NCBI RefSeq assembly: GCF_005747095.1
Contig: NZ_SWLG01000008.1
Location: 62,001-126,000 of the forward strand
Origin: Exobacillus caeni
GTDB taxonomy: Bacteria > Bacillota > Bacilli > Bacillales > Guptibacillaceae
Reading direction: 5' to 3'
DNA: 64,000 nucleotides
The translations under genes were made by a program, and so were the position numbers. Of this stretch, positions 1 to 7,668 are shown piece after piece (position 1 is the stretch's first letter; the number at the start of each line of letters is the position of its first letter). Under the pieces are notes generated by a model that was not told the DNA's origin, searched no databases, and saw only the letters and a program-made list of their open reading frames with translations.

Positions 1-342
1 AAAGAACATTTTGGAAGAGGTTTTGATACTTCTACTTACTGGAGTGGGCGGCCGGATATTATTGTGGAGATTTATAATAGGGAGTCGGATGAACTGAAAA
101 AGGTAGTGATTGGAGAGGTGAAGCATACGAAAAGGGTGGAGTATGCGATTACTGGGCTGCGTGAGCTGGTGGATTATATGAAGCTTGTTAAAGATAGGAA
201 TAAAAATAACCTTGAAGAGGCTGTCGAGATTAGAGGAATCCTATTTACCGATAAGATTAAGCAGATACCATTCTCTAACAATAGCATAAAAATTCATCAT
301 GATTCTTTTAACGATAATAATGTATCTATCATTTATCTTTAG
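1..342 (+). CDS. C-terminal end of a PD-(D/E)XK nuclease-like protein (5' cut by window edge)
   Basis: The reading frame is open from the first base and ends at TAG 340-342, so only the last 113 codons are present. The visible part has the pattern R-P-D-I-I, then about 20 residues, then G-E-V-K-H. This is the PD...(D/E)xK core of the PD-(D/E)XK nuclease fold, used by restriction and DNA-repair enzymes. Helix-like sequence follows the core. The neighbours downstream are two more proteins with a similar core, an AAA ATPase and a helicase, which suggests a defence locus. An internal GTG at 64 is not a likely start because the nuclease core begins before it. The substrate and the rest of the protein are unknown. 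Confidence 0.6.
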   Translation, partial: KEHFGRGFDTSTYWSGRPDIIVEIYNRESDELKKVVIGEVKHTKRVEYAITGLRELVDYMKLVKDRNKNNLEEAVEIRGILFTDKIKQIPFSNNSIKIHHDSFNDNNVSIIYL

Positions 343-502
343 GCAATTTGTATATTGAATAATGACGTAAAAGTACAAAGTAGAACAAGTTACACACGAG
401 AAATCAGCATATTAGCAGGAATTGATAGACACACAACTTAAAACAATAAGAACCATATTTTTAGGATCATTAAGAATAAGAATTTGGGAAGGAGAAAAGG
501 AT

Positions 503-2308
503 ATGAGCGTTAGCGTCTATGATAAATTGGAAGCAAAAATATATAAATTAAAAGATATTCTAAGCGAAATTGATACTGAAAATTTGCTTGGGCTAGTTGC
601 TACTGAATTTGGAATCACCTTGGATACTAGCGAAAGTATTTTTAAGAAGACGCAATTAAAATCTCCTTTTAAGCAATACTTATATTTGATTGGCTTAATG
701 CTATCAACAAAAGATAACTGTAAATCATCAAAAAATAATCCTCCAATGGAAAAAATAAAAACTCTCCTTAATGAAATTACAGATTATTATGTAGAATTAT
801 TTCTTCCTGTTGAAGGACAAGAAGTAGACGAACGATGGTTAGCATCAAGAAAAATAAGTATGCCCGTATTTTTGAATTATTTTAATACAAACTCCTTAAC
901 GTATGAAGAACAAGTTATAGAGAGAATTAGAAACTGGTTTACTCCTTTCGATAAATATATCAAAGAACAAATAGGTATAAGTGTAAATGAACTAATATGT
1001 ATTTTTACTTTTATTAGGGATAACCTGCAAAAAAGGTTCGATGAGGTACAAGTTTTACAAGGTAAAATGTATGAGGAACGGGAACATTTTTTTGAGTATA
1101 TGAGAAAAAAGAAGGTTTCATTTGAACAAGCAAAGAAAGAATTGCATCTTCCAAATACAATTAAATTGGGTGAAGAGTTCCAATTAATCCATCAGATTAA
1201 GATTGAAGATTTAAAGATAGAGTTTGGAGAAAGTGTAGCAAAGAGTTTTGTCAGTGTTTTTTCAAGAATAAGAGAAGAAAGTGATTTTTTCTATTATACT
1301 GAACCAAATCCATTTGAAGCATCTCCTATTTGGAGAAAATCTGATGAAATATTATTTGTGCCAATGTACAAACAAATAATCCATGCGATCCACATACAAC
1401 TTACTGAGTTATTAGAGAATAGTGAACATAGAACGAAATTTTATAAAAATAGGGACAAAAAATCAGAAGATAAAACCCTAGAAATTTTTCAAGGATTATT
1501 TAAGGATTCAGCTACATACTACACCTCTGTTTTTGAAAATAATAAATCCCATAATGAACATGACATACTTATTAAATATGGAGAAACGCTTTTTATAGTA
1601 GAAGTTAAAGCATCAAAGGTAAAGGAACCTTTTAGAAACCCCGAAAAAGCTTATAAAAGAATCAAGAGAGATTTTAAAAGCGATGGCGGTATCCAAAAAG
1701 GATATGACCAAGGATTGAACTTAAAAAATTTAATATTACAAAACGAAGAAACAACACTATATGATTCAAAAGGTACTGAATTAGTAAAGTTAGAAAAAGA
1801 TAAAATACAGAAGGTATTTATAATTGTTGTTACCGCCGAAGATATGGGAATTCTCTCAACTAATTTATCCTACTTACTTGAAAAGCCAGAGGAAGAACCT
1901 TATGCATGGGCATGTAACTTATATGATTTAGAAACAGCTTTGGATGGGCTTGTCTACACACAAGGTACCATAAGTACGTTTATTCAATACTTGGAGGAAA
2001 GAGAAGAATATCATGAATATCTTTTAGCTTCAGATGAATTAGAAATATTAGGCTACTTCTTAGAAAATAGAAGCTTACAAGCATTAAATGCCAATAAAGA
2101 TAAAATGGTTGGCTTCGCTCCAGATTTTTCAACGATATTCGATGATATTTATTTTGAAAAGAGGGGAATATCTAGAAAACAGTCTAATCAAGAATTAAGA
2201 CCTGCAATTTATAAAAGTACTAAAAAAGTAACAAATAAAGGCACAAAAAAGAAGAAGCGCAAGCAATCTCGAGATAGCAAGAAAAAAAACAGAAAAAAAA
2301 AGAAATAG
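503..2308 (+). CDS. Large protein with C-terminal PD-(D/E)XK-like nuclease domain and lysine-rich tail
   Basis: This is a 601-residue protein. The frame is open from a TTG at 422, but ATG 503 sits behind GGAAGGAGAAAAGG and is the better start. The first ~330 residues are helical and unrecognised. Around residues 351-368 the sequence N-E-H-D-I-L-I then I-V-E-V-K-A-S fits a PD-(D/E)XK core (D, then E-x-K), followed by Q-K-G-Y-D-Q-G, a place where such folds often carry a conserved Gln. The last ~35 residues are almost all Lys/Arg/Ser/Asn, suggesting nucleic-acid binding. I do not recognise the family. Nuclease activity is inferred from the motif and from nuclease and helicase neighbours. A rho-independent terminator lies at 2492. 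Confidence 0.6.
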   Translation: MSVSVYDKLEAKIYKLKDILSEIDTENLLGLVATEFGITLDTSESIFKKTQLKSPFKQYLYLIGLMLSTKDNCKSSKNNPPMEKIKTLLNEITDYYVELFLPVEGQEVDERWLASRKISMPVFLNYFNTNSLTYEEQVIERIRNWFTPFDKYIKEQIGISVNELICIFTFIRDNLQKRFDEVQVLQGKMYEEREHFFEYMRKKKVSFEQAKKELHLPNTIKLGEEFQLIHQIKIEDLKIEFGESVAKSFVSVFSRIREESDFFYYTEPNPFEASPIWRKSDEILFVPMYKQIIHAIHIQLTELLENSEHRTKFYKNRDKKSEDKTLEIFQGLFKDSATYYTSVFENNKSHNEHDILIKYGETLFIVEVKASKVKEPFRNPEKAYKRIKRDFKSDGGIQKGYDQGLNLKNLILQNEETTLYDSKGTELVKLEKDKIQKVFIIVVTAEDMGILSTNLSYLLEKPEEEPYAWACNLYDLETALDGLVYTQGTISTFIQYLEEREEYHEYLLASDELEILGYFLENRSLQALNANKDKMVGFAPDFSTIFDDIYFEKRGISRKQSNQELRPAIYKSTKKVTNKGTKKKKRKQSRDSKKKNRKKKK

Positions 2309-2491
2309 TAAATACATCTTTAATGGGTCTTCTTTTGTCTTCTATGACAAAGAAATTAGGAGAAATAATAAATAGGCTAATAAAATGATTCTTTTTTATT
2401 GGGGACAATACAAGATATGCAGAGAAATAACTCCAAGTAGGATCGTAAAATTTAGGTATTCATAAAAATTTTATGTACATCTAGCATTTAT

Positions 2492-2524
2492 AATCCTCCA
2501 ATTAATCTTGGAGGATTTTTACAT
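2492..2524 (+). terminator. Rho-independent terminator after the 503-2308 gene
   Basis: A perfect 10-bp stem, AATCCTCCAA / TTGGAGGATT, encloses a 6-base loop and is followed by a T-rich run. It lies in the 294-base gap between the nuclease-like gene and the DUF2075 gene, so the two are probably separate transcripts. Nothing else is recognised in the gap. Confidence 0.8.
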
Positions 2525-2602
2525 TTTTTGTCGAATTTAATTTTAAAAGCGTCTGTACAAATCTTATAATTGTGAAGTTAATTTCAAAAGCGAGGTACCA
2601 AT

Positions 2603-4456
2603 ATGATAATTTATAACGAAACTTCGTCTAACTTTCTAATCCATATTTTCGAAAATAAAATCGGATACGTCTTAAAAGAGAATGTATATAAAAGAATGAA
2701 CAAAGTGGTATCTAACAGTGAACTACAATCCTGGGAAAGATCGCTGCCTCAAATGGCCAAAGTTCTTAGGGATGCAAGATTGGAAAAAGATTCACACGTT
2801 TTACTTGAATATAAACTTCCTTCTACCGAAAAGAGAATCGACTTCTTGATCACTGGCCAGGACCAAACAGGTAAAAAGAACGCAATGATTATTGAGTTAA
2901 AGCAATGGCAAAAAGCGAAGACGGCAGAAGGTAACGGAATTGTTAAAACACACCTGGGTGGCAGAGAAAGGGAAACTGTTCATCCATCTTACCAGGCATC
3001 TTCCTATAAACGTTTTTTACTTAGCTTCAATGAATCATTATATACTGATACATCCATTCAACTTTCTTCCTGTGCGTATTTACATAATTACATACCTAAA
3101 ACCAATGATGAACCTCTATTAGATCCCAGATACACTGGATATTTAAATGAAGCACCTCTATTCTTTCAATTTGGTGACAGAAAGCTTGCGAAAAGAATTA
3201 ACAGCTTAGTTTCAGAAGGAAAGGGTGAAGGAATTGCTGATGCAATAGAACACGGCAGGATCCGCCCTTCGAAAAAGCTGGTTGAAACTGTCGGTTCTTT
3301 GATTGAAGGTAATGAAGAGTTTATTCTTCTTGATGAACAAAAGGTCGCCTATGAAAAGGTGCTAAACATTTATAACAACCTGAACACAAAGACTGATCAG
3401 AAACAAGTTATCATTATTAAAGGCGGTCCTGGAACTGGCAAATCAGTAATTGGACTTAATTTAATGAGCTATTTATTAAAAGATGAAGCTTATGCGGAAT
3501 ATATCACCCCTAATCAGGCATTTAGAGAAATTCTTCGAAAAAAGGTAATCGGCTCTTCCGGATATGTTGAAGTCAGGGACTTATTTAAAGGTTCTGCGTC
3601 CTATGTTCATACACCTAAAAACTACTTTGATGTGCTAATTTGTGATGAAGCACACCGATTGAAAGAACAAGGGCATATGAAAAAGAAAATAGAAGGCGAA
3701 AATCAAGCAACCCAAATTATCAGATCTTCTAAGGTTAGTGTTTTCTTTGTTGATGACCAGCAAAAAATCTCCAAAAAAGACATCGGAAGCATAAAGTTAA
3801 TAGAAGAGGAAGCAACCAAACAAGGGGCAGAAACAAACACAGTAGAACTAGAATCCCAGTATCGTTGTTCTGGTTCAGGAAACTATATCTCCTGGTTAGA
3901 TTCTCTTCTAGGATATAAAGACGAGGATGTTTCGTTAGAAGGAGAGTTTGACTTTCAAGTTGTTTCTAACCCTCATGAACTAACAAAAGAAATTGTTGAA
4001 AAACGTGGGGGAAGAATCCTTGCTGGCTATGCATGGGATTGGACAAAAAAATCTTCGGGCGATGGATTGCCAAAAGATGTTGTGATAGAAGAACATGATT
4101 TCGCGCTGCCATGGAATGATCCGAATCGAATCGACTGGGCTATTCACCCGGATTGCGCCAATCAAATCGGCTGTATCCATACTGTCCAAGGACTAGAAAT
4201 GGACTATGTCGGGGTTATAATCGGAAAAGATCTCGGTTATGATCCTGAAACAGATTCACTTATCGTTCGGAGAGAGGAATTTAAAGATAAAGGAGCAAGA
4301 CCGGCGAAACCAAAGAAAGGGCAGGAAGATCCATTGTTTGATCTTGTTAGGAATACTTATAAAACTTTGATGACTCGTGGAATGAAGGGTTGTTATGTTT
4401 ATTGTTATGTTGAGGAGTTGGATAAGTATATAAGAGAACAGATTAAACAAAATTAA
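2603..4456 (+). CDS. DUF2075-type DNA/RNA helicase with N-terminal nuclease-like domain
   Basis: This is a 617-residue protein. The N-terminal part has R-I-D80-F-L-I then M-I-I-E98-L-K100-Q-W, a PD-(D/E)XK-like core. The C-terminal two thirds form a P-loop superfamily-1 helicase module of the DUF2075 (Schlafen group 3-like) type: Walker A GGPGTGKS near 274-281, Walker B L-I-C-D-E-A-H-R near 346-353, a Q-Y-R-C motif, and a final T-R-G-M-K-G-C motif VI. The family is common in bacterial defence islands and probably couples nucleic-acid translocation to cleavage. The ATG start has GCGAGGTACC upstream. The nuclease reading is inference; the ATPase assignment is secure. Confidence 0.85.
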   Translation: MIIYNETSSNFLIHIFENKIGYVLKENVYKRMNKVVSNSELQSWERSLPQMAKVLRDARLEKDSHVLLEYKLPSTEKRIDFLITGQDQTGKKNAMIIELKQWQKAKTAEGNGIVKTHLGGRERETVHPSYQASSYKRFLLSFNESLYTDTSIQLSSCAYLHNYIPKTNDEPLLDPRYTGYLNEAPLFFQFGDRKLAKRINSLVSEGKGEGIADAIEHGRIRPSKKLVETVGSLIEGNEEFILLDEQKVAYEKVLNIYNNLNTKTDQKQVIIIKGGPGTGKSVIGLNLMSYLLKDEAYAEYITPNQAFREILRKKVIGSSGYVEVRDLFKGSASYVHTPKNYFDVLICDEAHRLKEQGHMKKKIEGENQATQIIRSSKVSVFFVDDQQKISKKDIGSIKLIEEEATKQGAETNTVELESQYRCSGSGNYISWLDSLLGYKDEDVSLEGEFDFQVVSNPHELTKEIVEKRGGRILAGYAWDWTKKSSGDGLPKDVVIEEHDFALPWNDPNRIDWAIHPDCANQIGCIHTVQGLEMDYVGVIIGKDLGYDPETDSLIVRREEFKDKGARPAKPKKGQEDPLFDLVRNTYKTLMTRGMKGCYVYCYVEELDKYIREQIKQN

Positions 4457-4785
4457 TATTTCCTATGATATAAAATTATTCGACAAGTGACGGGCACCTA
4501 ACTCTAAGTTCGACCCTTACCACCGGTATCTTTCGATGAAAATGAGAAAATTCAAGAAGTGATAGAACACTCTCAAATGTTCATATACCAATGTTTGTAG
4601 GTGTTTTTTGGTTTTGTGGGAATAGGCTGAAAAGGGCATGATTTGAATTTGTTTTACACAAGGATTTTTAATTATTATTTATTATTTAAAGCTGCTTTTA
4701 TATGTTTGGCGGGCATAACTCAAAAAGAAAATTCACCGAACTATGTTAGTTAAAGGTTTTTAAAAAATTTATCCTTGTATATCTA

Positions 4786-4814
4786 TTGACAATTTTTATA
4801 AATACTAGGAGAAT
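4786..4814 (+). promoter_or_regulatory. Predicted sigma-A promoter for the RloC-like gene or a short leader RNA
   Basis: The -35 is TTGACA (perfect), the spacer is 17 bases and the -10 is GAGAAT (4 of 6). Transcription would begin near 4821, upstream of the hairpin at 4862. Confidence 0.45.
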
Positions 4815-4861
4815 ATTTTGTAGGAATATAGTGGAAGTTGTCTAATTAAATATCATCTTGT

Positions 4862-4907
4862 AAAAGCAGAAGTGGCTCTTGAGAGGGGAACCTTCTGCTT
4901 TTTTCTT
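4862..4907 (+). terminator. Terminator-like hairpin inside the leader of the RloC-like gene
   Basis: AAAAGCAGAAG pairs with CTTCTGCTTTT and is followed by a T-run. It sits between a predicted promoter and the next start codon, so it would either end a short ~85-nt RNA or act as an attenuator for the ATPase gene. Confidence 0.6.
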
Positions 4908-4958
4908 TATCTTAATTAAATTAGACTCATCATTAAACTATGAATAGGGGGGATTTTA

Positions 4959-7190
4959 GTGATTGATTCATTTAGTTTAAAACAAGTAGCAACTTATGAT
5001 GAATTTGGAATAAATCTCACAGATTTAAAAAAGATTAATTTTATATATGGAGCAAACGGAAGTGGGAAAACAACTATATCAAACTTTTTATTTGATCCAG
5101 ATCATGTTCGTTATAACCATTCTTCCTTGAACTGGAAAAACCACATACCTGTGAACATCCTCGTTTACAATAAAGCTTTTAGAGATAAAAACTTTGGAAA
5201 GGGAAATATAGATGGTGTCTTTACTTTAGGAGAAGCTACTAAAGAAGAGATTAAACATATTGAGAAACAACAGAATGAATTAGGGGAATTGAAAAACAAG
5301 CTTGTTAAGAAGAAAGAAACACTAGATAAACAAATTGAACAAGAAGAACAATTTGGGTTAGATTTTAGAGAAAAAGTCTGGAAAGGTATATATAAAAAGT
5401 ATGAAAAGGATTTTAAAGAGGCATTTTCAGGTGTAATGAGAAAAGAAGCATTTATGAAAAAAATAATTGAAGAGTTCCAAAGTAATAACGCAAAACATCT
5501 ATCCTATGACGAGTTAAAAAACAGATCTAAGACTATATTTGGAAAGGTTCCAGAGACACTTTCTATAATACAACAAATTGATTTCAAGAGAATACTTGAA
5601 ATAGAAAGTAATAATATTTGGATTAAAAAAATAATCGGTAAATCAGATATTGAAATTGGAAAGTTTATTCAAAACCTAAATTTGAATGACTGGGTTAATG
5701 AAGGAAGAAACTTTATACAAGATGACACTTGTCCGTTTTGTCAACAAAATACTATTACTTCTAACTTCAAAAAGCAACTAGAAGACTACTTTGATGAATC
5801 ATTCACTAACCACACTAATCTAGTTAAGTCATATAAAGAAGAATACAACCGGTTGGCTGTAAACCTAATTAACTTTTTACAACAAATTGAAACTAAAGAG
5901 AAAAATAATCCGGATTCAAAACTTGATATCGAGACATTTACTTCATATCTAAAAACATTAACAAGTCAGTTTACAACCAACAAGGAAAAACAGAACAATA
6001 AAAATAAAGAACCGAGTAGAATTATTGAGTTAATCTCTGTAAAAGATCAGTTAGAAAGCATACAAAAGATAATTATTGATGCAAACGATCGAATTAAGAA
6101 GCACAACGATATAGTTGCTAACTATGCTGTTGAAAGGAATAATTTAACAAAGGAAATCTGGAAATATATTATCGGAGAAAATAATGGCGATATTGAAGAT
6201 TTTATAAAAAAATCTAATGGATTACAAAATGGAATTGACTCTCTAAGGAAACAATTTCAAGATTTAAGGAAACAATATATTGACTTGGAAAGAGAAATAA
6301 AAACAGCAACCCAAAATATGACTAGTATTCAACCTTCTATAGACCAAATAAATTTAACACTTAATTCATTTGGATTTGAGAACTTTCAAATTGATTCATC
6401 TGAGACAGAAAATAATCAATACCAAATAAGACGTAAAGATGGATCATTAGCCGAGTCAACTTTAAGCGAAGGAGAAGTAACGTTTATAACATTTCTATAC
6501 TTTTTACAATTAGCAAAAGGCAGCACAGATCAAGATTCAATTACCGATGAAAGAATACTTGTTATTGATGACCCCATTTCGAGTTTGGACAGTAATGTAT
6601 TATTTATAGTAAGTTCTTTATTGAAAGAAATAATAAAATCAATTAAAAAAGATGAAGGGAATATTAAGCAATTGATGCTGCTTACGCATAATGTTTATTT
6701 CCACAAAGAAGTGTCATTTATTGATGGAAGAACTAAAGAATGTGGAGATACATATTACTGGATTTTAAGAAAAAACAACAATGTTTCAACTCTTCAAAAA
6801 TTCGAGACAAAAAACCCAATACAAAACTCATACGAACTTCTTTGGCAAGAATTGAAAAGCAAAAATAATATCTCAATAGTTACAGTGCAGAATATTATGA
6901 GAAGAATCATTGAAAATTATTTTAAATTATTAGGTAAATATGGTGATGAAGATCTGATAAAAGAATTTCCAAGCAAGCAAGAACAAGAGATTTGTAGGTC
7001 TCTAATCTATTGGATTAATGAAGGCTCACATACTATTCCTGACGATCTATATGTTGAACATCCAGAAGCTACAAATGAAAAATATTTTAAAGTGTTTGAG
7101 AGGATATTTTTCTATATGGGTCATTATGAGCATTATAAAATGATGATGGGAATTCAGGACAAGGAGAAAGTTAAAGAACTAAGTTATTAA
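4959..7190 (+). CDS. RloC/PrrC-like AAA ATPase (AAA_13 type), candidate anticodon nuclease
   Basis: This is a 743-residue protein starting at GTG behind AGGGGGGA. Walker A GANGSGKTT lies at 31-39. Long coiled-coil segments follow, with a single C-P-F-C near residues 257-260 in the middle, placed like the zinc hook of Rad50 and RloC. The ABC-type signature is L-S-E-G-E (near 505), Walker B is I-L-V-I-D-D-P-I-S-S-L-D, and the H-motif is L-L-T-H-N. The C-terminal domain has R-R-I-I-E-N-Y and later N-E-G-S-H, reminiscent of the Arg/Glu/His residues of the PrrC/RloC tRNA nuclease (HEPN-like) domain. RloC proteins cut tRNA anticodon loops upon DNA damage or phage attack. The ATPase class is secure; nuclease activity is inferred. 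A plain AAA_13 defence ATPase is the alternative. Confidence 0.75.
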   Translation: MIDSFSLKQVATYDEFGINLTDLKKINFIYGANGSGKTTISNFLFDPDHVRYNHSSLNWKNHIPVNILVYNKAFRDKNFGKGNIDGVFTLGEATKEEIKHIEKQQNELGELKNKLVKKKETLDKQIEQEEQFGLDFREKVWKGIYKKYEKDFKEAFSGVMRKEAFMKKIIEEFQSNNAKHLSYDELKNRSKTIFGKVPETLSIIQQIDFKRILEIESNNIWIKKIIGKSDIEIGKFIQNLNLNDWVNEGRNFIQDDTCPFCQQNTITSNFKKQLEDYFDESFTNHTNLVKSYKEEYNRLAVNLINFLQQIETKEKNNPDSKLDIETFTSYLKTLTSQFTTNKEKQNNKNKEPSRIIELISVKDQLESIQKIIIDANDRIKKHNDIVANYAVERNNLTKEIWKYIIGENNGDIEDFIKKSNGLQNGIDSLRKQFQDLRKQYIDLEREIKTATQNMTSIQPSIDQINLTLNSFGFENFQIDSSETENNQYQIRRKDGSLAESTLSEGEVTFITFLYFLQLAKGSTDQDSITDERILVIDDPISSLDSNVLFIVSSLLKEIIKSIKKDEGNIKQLMLLTHNVYFHKEVSFIDGRTKECGDTYYWILRKNNNVSTLQKFETKNPIQNSYELLWQELKSKNNISIVTVQNIMRRIIENYFKLLGKYGDEDLIKEFPSKQEQEICRSLIYWINEGSHTIPDDLYVEHPEATNEKYFKVFERIFFYMGHYEHYKMMMGIQDKEKVKELSY

Positions 7191-7382
7191 TTCCAACACC
7201 TTTTTCTTTCTTCCTAATTCACTTATTGAAGTATTCAATACAGAGATTAGAGACAATTTTTTTTGCAACCTTTGAAGATCTTACTCAAAATATAGAATCT
7301 CTAATGAGCGAGTATATTCTAGGTGAATCTGCGATTTTTATTGTTTAAAACTGATTGAAAAATTGAATCCTATTTATTTGGA

Positions 7383-7414
7383 CAAAGACGAGGAGTGAAA
7401 TCCTTGTCTTTTTA
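7383..7414 (+). terminator. Rho-independent terminator downstream of the RloC-like gene
   Basis: AAAGACGAGGA pairs with TCCTTGTCTTT (one mismatch) around the loop GTGAAA, and a T-run follows. It is about 190 bases after the stop codon of the ATPase gene. Confidence 0.65.
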
Positions 7415-7472
7415 TTTGCCTGCGTGCCCAGCACGCAGTTAGTGGCTAGCCGGTTTAATCCCGGTCCAGGTA

Positions 7473-7498
7473 TAAGGGACATAGGTAAGGGACATAGG
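7473..7498 (+). repeat. Two tandem copies of a 13-base unit
   Basis: TAAGGGACATAGG occurs twice head to tail, then continues into GACAGG. The copies are identical. Function unknown; the base composition (G-rich) differs from the surrounding AT-rich gap. Confidence 0.7.
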
Positions 7499-7668
7499 GA
7501 CAGGTACGTTGTCCTAAAGAAAAGCAATAATATCAATGCCTGTCACCTGTCGATTTTTGGCAGAGGATAGGCATTTTTCTTATTTAAACACCAATCATTC
7601 CCAAAAATTGTTATAATATTTGGTAATACTATATATCAACCAATATTGCAAGCAAGTAAGGAGGGATT

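Larger units (their letters stand above)
4457..4958 (+). other. 502-base intergenic leader in front of the RloC-like gene
   Basis: No credible reading frame is present. The right part holds a promoter-like pair, TTGACA at 4786-4791 and GAGAAT at 4809-4814 with 17-base spacing. About 45 bases after the predicted transcription start comes a strong terminator hairpin. The start codon of the AAA ATPase lies 50 bases beyond the hairpin. The left part has no recognisable element. Confidence 0.5.
7191..7668 (+). other. 478-base gap with hairpins and a tandem repeat
   Basis: No gene is seen. From left to right the gap holds AT-rich filler, a terminator hairpin at 7383-7414, a perfect 8-bp hairpin at 7420-7438 (CTGCGTGC / GCACGCAG), two tandem copies of TAAGGGACATAGG at 7473-7498, and a second terminator-like hairpin near 7539-7580. 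Confidence 0.5.

Noticed and set aside
7449-7470. tRNA-like T-arm sequence GGTTTAATCCC
   Set aside because: No acceptor or anticodon arms fit around it; only the T-arm resemblance is present.
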